This document shows positions 1 to 5,071 of a stretch of 5,071 bases of DNA, piece by piece (within the stretch, counting starts at the first letter, position 1; every line of letters begins with the position of its first letter). The notes under the pieces were generated by a model, which was not told the DNA's origin, made no database searches, and worked only from the letters and a program-made list of their open reading frames with translations. A program made the translations under genes and the position numbers. The DNA is from Actinomycetota bacterium (GTDB lineage Bacteria; Actinomycetota; Actinomycetes; Actinomycetales; Microbacteriaceae): NCBI GenBank assembly GCA_016870695.1, contig VGAV01000217.1, forward strand, positions 1 to 5,071. The letters are read 5' to 3'.

Positions 1-1474
1 GCCATCGCCGCACCCGCCGCCCGGGACGGAGCAGCAGCAGAGCGGTCGCCGCGCCCACACCCGCGAGGGCGACGGCCCCGGGAACCCCCTCCAGCCATGG
101 CAGCTCCTGCTCCGCGGCTCCGGCACCCGTGTGGGCGACGGCCGCGATCCAGGCGGCGGGGACCCACGCGACGGCCACGAGGCCGTCGCGCAGCCACGGG
201 AACGGTGCGATGCACGCCAACGCGCCGGCGATGGTGGCGGGCGCCGCGGCGACGTCGGCGAGGAGGTTCGCGCCGATGCCGAGCAGCGGCACGTGCGGGT
301 CGATGAGGATGATGAGCGGCCCGCACGCCAGCTGTGCGGAGGTCGGCACCGCCAGGGCGAGTGCCAGGGATCGTGGCATCCATCTCTCCAGGCCCGCCGC
401 GAGGGGGCGCGCCAGCGTCAGAAGGGCGCCGGTGGCAGCGGCGGACAGGGCGAAGCCGAGGGACAGGGACGTCCACGGGTCGACGATCAGCACGATCGTC
501 ACCGCCGCCGACAGCACGGCGACGCCGACCGCCGGTCGTCCGAGGGCCACGGCGATCATCGCGACGGCGGCCATCGTCGCCGCGCGGACGACGCTCGGCT
601 CCGGGGTCACGAGAATGACGAAGGCGGCGAGGGCCGTCGCCGCCCCAACGACCCGGACGCCTCTCGGCGCCCCGCAGAGGGCGAGCAGCGCGAACACCGC
701 CCCGACGACGATGGCGCAGTTCGCGCCGGAGACGGCGGTGAGGTGCGACAGCGACGTGGCGGTCATGGCCCGCTCCGTGGCCGGGTCGAGAGCGGAGGTG
801 TCACCGACCGCCAGGCCCGGGACGAGGCCCGCCCCGGGTTCGGGAAGTCCCCGGGCGGATGCCACGAGCCCGTCGCGCAGGTTCTCGAACCAGCCCCACA
901 GGCCCGTCGGGGCCGTCGCGCGCGAGACATCGGCCACGCGGAGCACGAGGACGGCGCGTTCAGGACCATCGGGGACGAAGGCCGTCCCCGCGACGACGAG
1001 GGGACTGCCCGGTCCGACGTCCGCGAGCGCCGGCCGCTGAGCCGCCGGGACGCCGATGCGGGCCGGGAAGCGGCCGCGGACATGCTCCCGTCCGGCCGCG
1101 ATGTCCGTGGCGACGGCGTCGAACCAGACGTCGCCGCTGTCGGCGACGGTGAGTCTCCCGACGGCCGTGGCCTCGACGACGAGGTGCCGACCGCCGTCGA
1201 CCTGCAGGGCCGCGACCGTCGCGCGGAGCGGCGCCACCGTCGTGACGGTGCACGCCGCGGCCGCCCCGCAGGCGGCGGCGACGACGACCACGCCCAGCGC
1301 GGCCCGCCGCCCGCGGAGGAAGACCGCCCCCGCGATCAGGGCGACGGCCGCCAGACCACCGCAGACCGCCGCCGCAGCGGGGACGGAGACCGCGACGGCG
1401 GCGGCCGTCCACGTGGTCAGGGCGACGACCACCGGGCGCAGACTGCGCCGGAGCAGCGCAGCGGGCACGCTCAC
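1..1474 (-). CDS. comEC: ComEC/Rec2-type DNA uptake channel protein, 3' end cut off by the window
   Basis: This is an inner-membrane channel that, in the ComEC family, carries single-stranded DNA into the cytoplasm during transformation. 491 codons are visible with no stop. Residues 15-53 and 59-77 are hydrophobic (about three helices). Residues 86-185 form a soluble stretch that fits the N-terminal OB-like DUF4131 region. From about residue 213 the Competence (PF03772) domain begins, with LSHLTAVSGAN at 242-252, EPSVVRAATMA at 292-302 and DPWTSLSLGFALS at 332-344. About nine further hydrophobic segments run to residue 484. The visible part ends in a basic stretch (RPGRRVRRW, 483-491), so the C-terminal metallo-beta-lactamase-like domain found in many homologues would lie outside the window or be absent. 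The GTG start overlaps the comEA stop (GTGA) and has AAGGTG 5 nt upstream, which supports translational coupling. Family assignment is firm; activity in transformation is inferred. Confidence 0.95.
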   Translation of the reverse strand, partial: MSVPAALLRRSLRPVVVALTTWTAAAVAVSVPAAAAVCGGLAAVALIAGAVFLRGRRAALGVVVVAAACGAAAACTVTTVAPLRATVAALQVDGGRHLVVEATAVGRLTVADSGDVWFDAVATDIAAGREHVRGRFPARIGVPAAQRPALADVGPGSPLVVAGTAFVPDGPERAVLVLRVADVSRATAPTGLWGWFENLRDGLVASARGLPEPGAGLVPGLAVGDTSALDPATERAMTATSLSHLTAVSGANCAIVVGAVFALLALCGAPRGVRVVGAATALAAFVILVTPEPSVVRAATMAAVAMIAVALGRPAVGVAVLSAAVTIVLIVDPWTSLSLGFALSAAATGALLTLARPLAAGLERWMPRSLALALAVPTSAQLACGPLIILIDPHVPLLGIGANLLADVAAAPATIAGALACIAPFPWLRDGLVAVAWVPAAWIAAVAHTGAGAAEQELPWLEGVPGAVALAGVGAATALLLLRPGRRVRRW

Positions 1475-2115
1475 ACCCGCACCTTGTCGCGCAGCCCCGC
1501 GAGCATCTTCTCACCGATGCCCGGGACCGAGAGGAGGTCGTCGACGCTCGTGAAGCGACCGTTCTCCTCCCGCCAGGAGATGATCCGCTCCGCGATGGCG
1601 GGCCCGATCCGCGGAAGGGTATCGAGCTGATCGGCGGTGGCCGTGTTGAGGTCGATGGTCCCGGTGGCCGCCGCCCCTCCGCCGGCCGCCCCCGCCGCGC
1701 CGTCGAGACCGCCGCCGCCGGGGTGTGCTTCCGCCGCGGCCCCGAGGACGGGCACCGCGATCTGCTCGCCGTCGGACACCGCACGCGCCAGGTTGACCCC
1801 GGCCCGGTCGGCGTCGTCGGCGAACCCGCCCGCCGCCGCGACGGCATCCATCACCCGACTCCCCGCGGGCAGTCGGTAGAGTCCGGCCGCGCCGACCGCA
1901 CCCGTGACGTGGACGTAGAGCCCAACCGTCGGAGCGTGGGCGGCGGATTCCGAGGGCGACGGGACGGACGTGACGACCTCGGCCCCCGTGGCGCCCCTCA
2001 CCATGCCGATGACGACGACGACCGCGAAGGCCGCGAGCACGAGCACGATGACGGCGCCGACGCCCAGGCGTCTCCGAGCCGCAGAGGGCTCGGCAGCGTC
2101 GTCGGGACTCGTCAT
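1471..2115 (-). CDS. comEA: ComEA family DNA receptor (SLBB plus helix-hairpin-helix)
   Basis: This is a membrane-anchored, extracytoplasmic double-stranded DNA-binding protein. In known systems it hands incoming DNA to ComEC. It has 214 residues, close to the ~205 of B. subtilis ComEA. In order: a short cytoplasmic head ending in RRR (14-16); one transmembrane helix at about 18-39; a linker; a SLBB-type domain at about 65-122 (VHVTGAV, then GLYRLPAGSRVMDAVAAAGG); a Gly/Ala-rich flexible linker at 131-152; and a C-terminal double helix-hairpin-helix domain at 153-214. The last contains IDLNTATADQLDTLPRIGP, ERIISWRE.NGRF and LLSVPGIGEKM, the classic ComEA DNA-binding signature. The ATG at 2115 is chosen because it places the charged head directly before the membrane helix. 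The frame stays open upstream to 2529, but that part lies over leuS and its terminator. There is no Shine-Dalgarno sequence, and a TACCCT box sits 7 nt upstream. It overlaps comEC by 4 nt. Confidence 0.96.
   Translation of the reverse strand: MTSPDDAAEPSAARRRLGVGAVIVLVLAAFAVVVVIGMVRGATGAEVVTSVPSPSESAAHAPTVGLYVHVTGAVGAAGLYRLPAGSRVMDAVAAAGGFADDADRAGVNLARAVSDGEQIAVPVLGAAAEAHPGGGGLDGAAGAAGGGAAATGTIDLNTATADQLDTLPRIGPAIAERIISWREENGRFTSVDDLLSVPGIGEKMLAGLRDKVRV
1480..1485 (-). promoter_or_regulatory. Shine-Dalgarno-like site for comEC
   Basis: AAGGTG lies inside the last codons of comEA, 5 nt before the comEC GTG start at 1474. It matches AAGGAG at five of six positions. It supports this GTG over the next in-frame GTG two codons later. 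With the GTGA overlap, it suggests that ribosomes finishing comEA can reinitiate on comEC. Confidence 0.55.
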
Positions 2116-2128
2116 GCGAGCGAGGGTA
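2116..2128 (-). promoter_or_regulatory. Candidate -10 box of comEA giving a leaderless transcript
   Basis: Minus-strand TACCCT (2128-2123) fits the actinobacterial -10 pattern TANNNT. It is followed by exactly 7 nt (2122-2116) and then the comEA ATG. A start site 7 nt past a -10 box would fall on the A of the ATG, as in the leaderless genes common in actinobacteria. The absence of any Shine-Dalgarno sequence before this ATG agrees. No good -35 hexamer is visible at 17-18 nt spacing, so the call rests on the -10 box and its position. Confidence 0.45.
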
Positions 2129-2145
2129 GGCAGCGGCGCTCCCCC

Positions 2146-2158
2146 ACCGGGTGCCGGT
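2146..2158. repeat. Short palindrome upstream of comEA
   Basis: ACCGG-GTG-CCGGT (plus strand) has perfect 5-nt arms around a 3-nt centre. It covers the place where the -35 element of the proposed comEA promoter would be, so it could be a regulator half-site pair. In GC-rich DNA a palindrome of this size can easily occur by chance, and no known regulator motif is recognised. Confidence 0.25.
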
Positions 2159-2216
2159 ACCCCTCGGATGGGGACGGTCTCGACGATCCGCGGGGTGAGG
2201 AGACGAGAACGCACGT

Positions 2217-2248
2217 CGCCCCCGCCGTTCCGGGGAACGACGGGGGCG
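2217..2248 (-). terminator. Rho-independent-type terminator hairpin after leuS
   Basis: The stem-loop starts 13 nt after the leuS TAG. On the minus strand the left arm is CGCCCCCG-T-CGTTC and the right arm GAACG-G-CGGGGGCG, around a CCCG loop: 13 Watson-Crick pairs plus one U-G wobble. No U-tract follows, which is usual for high-GC actinobacterial terminators. The wobble at 2240/2225 becomes a C/A mismatch in a plus-strand transcript, so the structure is best in the direction of leuS. It separates leuS from comEA transcriptionally. Confidence 0.75.
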
Positions 2249-2261
2249 GACGGACGAAGCT

Positions 2262-4838
2262 CTACTTCGTGGAGAAGCTGACCACCTTCGGCGGGCGGAC
2301 GACCGCGCGGACGATCTCGCGGTCGCCGAGCGCGCGGCGGACCTTCTCGTCCTGACGGGCGAGCGCCTCGAGCTCGTCGGCGCCGATCTTGGCCGACACC
2401 TGGAGGGTGCCGCGCACCTTGCCGTCGATCTGGACGACGGCGGTCACCGACTCCTCGACGAGCAGCGTCGGGTCGGGCTGACGCCAGGTGGCGAGCCCGA
2501 CGAAGCCGGTGTAGCCGAGCGTCTGCCACATCTCCTCGGCCGTGTGCGGCGCGAACAGGTCGAGGGTCATCGCGATGACCTCGGCCGCCTCGCGGACGGC
2601 GGGGTCGCTCGTCCCCGCGGTGCCGTCGATCGCCTTGCGAGTGGCGTTGACCAGCTCCATCAGGCGCGCGACGACAACGTTGAACTTCGTCTGCTCGATC
2701 AGCCCGGGGGCGTCGGCCAGCAGGCGGTGCGTCACGCGACGCAGCCCCTGGTCGCCCTCAGCCCAGACCACGTCGGTCTCGCTGTCGACGTCGTGCGCGA
2801 TGCGCAGGGCCCGGGCGAGGAACTTCGCCGCGCCCGTCGTCGAGACGTCGTTCCAGTCCTTGTCGTCCTCCACCGGTCCGGCGAACGCGAGCGCCACGCG
2901 CAGGGCGTCGGCGCCGTGGGCGTCGAGCTCCTCCTGGAAGAGCACGAGGTTGCCCTTGCTCTTGGACATCTTCGCGCCGTCGAGGATGACCATGCCCTGG
3001 TTGATGAGGCTCGAGAACGGTTCGGTGAACTCCACCAGGCCCATGTCGAAGAGGGCCTTGGTGATGAAGCGCGCGTACAGGAGGTGGAGGATCGCGTGCT
3101 CGACGCCGCCGATGTAGAAGTCGACCGGGCCCCACTTGGACGCCTCGCGCGCCGGGAACGGCTCGCTGTCGCTGTGCGGCGACAGGAAGCGCAGGTAGTA
3201 CCAGGAGCTGTCGACGAACGTGTCCATCGTGTCGGGGTCGCGCCGCAGCGTCCGCCCCGTCTCGGGATCGGTCACCTCGACCCAGTCCGTCGCCGCGCCG
3301 AGGGGCGACGTGCCCTTGGGCTTGAGGTCGAGGCCCTCCACGGACGGAAGGACGACGGGCAGCTGATCCTCGGGGACCGGCACGATCGCGCCGTCCTCGT
3401 CGTGCAGCATCGGGATCGGGGTGCCCCAGTAGCGCTGACGCGAGATGAGCCAGTCGCGCAGGCGGTAGGTCTTGGCGGCCTTGCCCGTCCCGGATGCCTC
3501 GAGCTCCTCGATCATGCGGGCGATCGCGTTGCGCTTGGACAGTCCGTTCAGCGACCCGGAGTTCACCATGCGCCCGTCGCCGGTCAGGGCGACCCCGGTC
3601 TTGACCGGGTCGAGGTCGTCCTCGTCGCCGAGCGGGTCGATCGGCACGCCGTCGTCGTCGAGCTCGATGACCGGGATGGCCCCCGTAATGGGCGCGGTCG
3701 TGTCGACGACGACCTTCACCGGCAGGTCGAAGGCGCGGGCGAAGTCCAGGTCGCGCTGGTCGTGCGCGGGCACGGCCATGACCGCGCCGTGGCCGTAGTC
3801 GGCCAGCACGTAGTCCGCGGCCCACATCGGCAGCTTCTCGCCGTTCACGGGGTTGATCGCGTAGTGCCCGAGGAACACGCCCGTCTTGGGGCGATCGGTC
3901 GCCTGGCGCTCGATGTCCGTGGCGCGCTGGACCTGGGTGAGGTACGCCTCGAAGCTCTCCCGCACGCCCTGATCCGCGGATGCCGCCAGCTCGGCGGCCA
4001 GGTCGGACTCCGGTGCCACGACGAAGAACGTCGCGCCGTGGAGGGTGTCGGGGCGGGTGGAGAAGACCGTGATCTTCTCGTCGCGGCCCTCGATCTCGAA
4101 GGTGATGTCGGCGCCGACGGAGCGGCCGATCCAGTTGCGCTGCATCTGGATGACCTTCGACGGCCAGAACCCCTCGAGCTGGTTCAGGTCGTCGAGCAGG
4201 CGGTCGGCGTAGTCGGTGATCCGCAGGAACCACTGGGTCAGCTTCTTCTTGACGACCACGGCGCCGCTGCGCTCGCTCGTGCCGTCGGGCAGGACCTGCT
4301 CGTTGGCCAGGACCGTCTGGTCCACCGGGTCCCAGTTGACGAGCGCGTCCTTGCGGTACGCGAGGCCCTTCTCGTACAGCTTCTGGAACAGCCACTGGTT
4401 CCAGCGGTAGTACTCCGGGTCGCTGGTGTGCAGCACGCGGCTCCAGTCGAAGGAGACGCCGTAGTCCTTGAGGCTCGCCTTCTGCTGGTCGATGTTGGCG
4501 TAGGTCCACTGCACCGGGTCGGCGCCGCGCTTGATGGCGGCGTTCTCGGCGGGGAGGCCGAACGAGTCCCAGCCGATCGGGTTGAGGACGTTGTAGCCGC
4601 GGTGGCGCCAGAAGCGCGCCACGATGTCGGAGTACAGGTAGTTCTCGGCGTGGCCCATGTGGAGGTCGCCGGACGGGTACGGGAACATCGCGAGCACGTA
4701 CTTGCGGGGGCGGGTGTCGTCGTCGCCGCCGGCGCGGAAGGGGTCCTTGTCGGCCCACGCGCGCTGCCACTTCGCCTGGATCTCGTGGGGGTCGAAGCCG
4801 CCCTCGGACGCGGTCGCGGTCGTGCTGTTCTGGGACAC
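2262..4838 (-). CDS. leuS: Leucyl-tRNA synthetase (class Ia)
   Basis: Cytoplasmic enzyme that charges tRNA-Leu with leucine using ATP and hydrolyses mischarged products. It has 858 residues, the normal bacterial size. The HIGH-type motif is HMGH at 60-63 (in [10 protein letters not shown]) and KMSKS is at 623-627. The CP1 editing domain spans about 236-445, with STRPDT at 260-265 (T265 matches the editing threonine, E. coli T252) and HDQRD at 359-363, which holds the conserved aspartate. [15 protein letters not shown] (462-476) and [15 protein letters not shown] (536-550) are typical. The anticodon-binding region runs from about 665 and the C-terminal domain ([10 protein letters not shown], 801-810) closes the protein. 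The E. coli leucine-specific insertion before KMSKS is absent. The protein has no cysteine, so both zinc sites seen in relatives are lost. The GTG start is forced: no other ATG, GTG or TTG lies in frame between the stop at 4905 and codon 48. No Shine-Dalgarno sequence is visible before it. Confidence 0.98.
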   Translation of the reverse strand: MSQNSTTATASEGGFDPHEIQAKWQRAWADKDPFRAGGDDDTRPRKYVLAMFPYPSGDLHMGHAENYLYSDIVARFWRHRGYNVLNPIGWDSFGLPAENAAIKRGADPVQWTYANIDQQKASLKDYGVSFDWSRVLHTSDPEYYRWNQWLFQKLYEKGLAYRKDALVNWDPVDQTVLANEQVLPDGTSERSGAVVVKKKLTQWFLRITDYADRLLDDLNQLEGFWPSKVIQMQRNWIGRSVGADITFEIEGRDEKITVFSTRPDTLHGATFFVVAPESDLAAELAASADQGVRESFEAYLTQVQRATDIERQATDRPKTGVFLGHYAINPVNGEKLPMWAADYVLADYGHGAVMAVPAHDQRDLDFARAFDLPVKVVVDTTAPITGAIPVIELDDDGVPIDPLGDEDDLDPVKTGVALTGDGRMVNSGSLNGLSKRNAIARMIEELEASGTGKAAKTYRLRDWLISRQRYWGTPIPMLHDEDGAIVPVPEDQLPVVLPSVEGLDLKPKGTSPLGAATDWVEVTDPETGRTLRRDPDTMDTFVDSSWYYLRFLSPHSDSEPFPAREASKWGPVDFYIGGVEHAILHLLYARFITKALFDMGLVEFTEPFSSLINQGMVILDGAKMSKSKGNLVLFQEELDAHGADALRVALAFAGPVEDDKDWNDVSTTGAAKFLARALRIAHDVDSETDVVWAEGDQGLRRVTHRLLADAPGLIEQTKFNVVVARLMELVNATRKAIDGTAGTSDPAVREAAEVIAMTLDLFAPHTAEEMWQTLGYTGFVGLATWRQPDPTLLVEESVTAVVQIDGKVRGTLQVSAKIGADELEALARQDEKVRRALGDREIVRAVVRPPKVVSFSTK

Positions 4839-4885
4839 GGAGAAGCCAATCGTGTAAGTCGGGAGACCCCGGAGGGCCGTCTTCC

Positions 4886-4891
4886 AGGTTA
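4886..4891 (-). promoter_or_regulatory. Weak -10 candidate for leuS
   Basis: Minus-strand TAACCT fits TANNNT and lies in the 66-nt gap between the pabB stop and the leuS GTG. It would give a 5' leader of about 40 nt. No convincing -35 is visible, because that position falls in the G/C-rich end of pabB. leuS could instead be read through from pabB. I see no T-box, leucine-codon leader peptide or riboswitch in this gap. Confidence 0.25.
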
Positions 4892-4904
4892 GCGGACCCT
4901 CAGG

Positions 4905-5071
4905 TCACCACCCGGGCGGGACGGCGGCACCCAGCGCGGCCAGCGGCGCACGGGCCTTGATGCCCACCTCGGCCACCTCGGAGGCCGCGACCGAGCGCCA
5001 CGTGATCCCTCCCCCGGCGCCCACGTGGGCGGCATCCGGAGTCGTCACGACACTGCGGATGACCATCGCCA
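4905..5071 (-). CDS. pabB: Chorismate-binding enzyme C-terminus, probably aminodeoxychorismate synthase component I (partial)
   Basis: Only the last 54 codons and the TGA are inside the window; the 5' part is cut off at the right edge. The visible residues AMVIRSVVTTP, then HVGAGGGITWRS, then EVAEVGIKARAPLAALGA match the final core strand, the glycine-rich GGGI loop and the closing helix of the chorismate-binding fold. This fold is shared by PabB, anthranilate synthase TrpE and isochorismate synthases. GGGITW with a KARAPL helix resembles actinobacterial PabB most; TrpE usually reads GAGIV here. PabB with a glutamine amidotransferase partner turns chorismate into aminodeoxychorismate for folate synthesis. 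The family is well supported, but the exact member is inferred from a short tail. It is in the same reading frame as leuS, with 66 nt between its stop and the leuS start. Confidence 0.82.
   Translation of the reverse strand, partial: AMVIRSVVTTPDAAHVGAGGGITWRSVAASEVAEVGIKARAPLAALGAAVPPGW

Noticed and set aside
129..1630. Long plus-strand open frames (303 and 499 codons) over comEC and comEA
   Set aside because: Arg/Gly/Asp- or Ala/Arg-rich shadow translations with no domain. The minus strand gives clear ComEC and ComEA motifs over the same bases.
2160..2173. CCCC...GGGG inverted repeat in the leuS-comEA gap
   Set aside because: Four-base arms around a 6-nt loop; too short to separate from chance in this composition.
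2116..2529. Upstream extension of the comEA frame to a 352-residue protein
   Set aside because: The extra residues are Arg/Ala-rich, run through the leuS terminator and the leuS 3' end, and would put about 138 residues before the membrane helix. ATG at 2115 gives a normal ComEA.
4862..4885. Possible small hairpin between pabB and leuS (minus strand, GGA-A-GAC-GG-CCC / GGG-GTC-TCC)
   Set aside because: Only nine pairs broken by two bulges and no U-tract. It overlaps the likely leuS start site and is expected by chance in such GC-rich DNA.
2544..4892. A 782-codon open frame on the plus strand, antisense to almost all of leuS
   Set aside because: leuS on the other strand is a certain gene, and its G/C-rich third positions remove stop codons from this frame. 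The translation is a low-complexity mix of R, V, D, E, H and L with no recognisable domain.
4839..4904. T-box or leucine leader peptide controlling leuS
   Set aside because: The gap is only 66 nt and shows no T-box sequence, no run of leucine codons and no terminator/antiterminator pair.

Overview
This is a high-GC (roughly 70% by eye) bacterial chromosome segment. All the genes I can support lie on the minus strand, so the biology reads from right to left. The protein families, the strong G/C bias at third codon positions, the GTG starts and the weak Shine-Dalgarno signals all suggest an actinobacterium. The style of the LeuRS and ComEA proteins fits Microbacteriaceae (Microbacterium-like). 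This placement is inferred from sequence style and not from a database search.

Layout in the direction of transcription: (1) 5071-4905 is the last 54 codons of a chorismate-binding enzyme, most likely aminodeoxychorismate synthase component I (pabB). (2) 4904-4839 is a 66-nt gap with a weak promoter candidate. (3) 4838-2262 is a complete leuS, leucyl-tRNA synthetase of 858 aa, starting at GTG. (4) 2261-2116 is a 146-nt gap. It holds a strong stem-loop just after the leuS stop, a small palindrome, and a TANNNT box exactly 7 nt before the next start codon. (5) 2115-1471 is a complete comEA, a 214-aa membrane-anchored DNA receptor. (6) 1474-1 is comEC, the DNA-uptake channel. Its first 491 codons are present and the 3' end lies outside the window. 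comEA and comEC overlap by 4 nt (GTGA).

The pieces form two functional units. leuS is a housekeeping translation gene that appears to be terminated on its own. comEA-comEC is a tightly coupled DNA-uptake pair: ComEA binds double-stranded DNA outside the membrane, and ComEC passes a single strand into the cytoplasm. The pabB tail belongs to folate (p-aminobenzoate) synthesis and has no evident link to its neighbours.

I found no undescribed system, mobile element, CRISPR array or RNA gene. The points most worth a second look are a LeuRS with no cysteine at all (both zinc-binding sites replaced), a predicted leaderless comEA mRNA, and a terminator hairpin whose full pairing works only in the minus-strand transcript. 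The many long open frames on the plus strand are shadows of the minus-strand genes.
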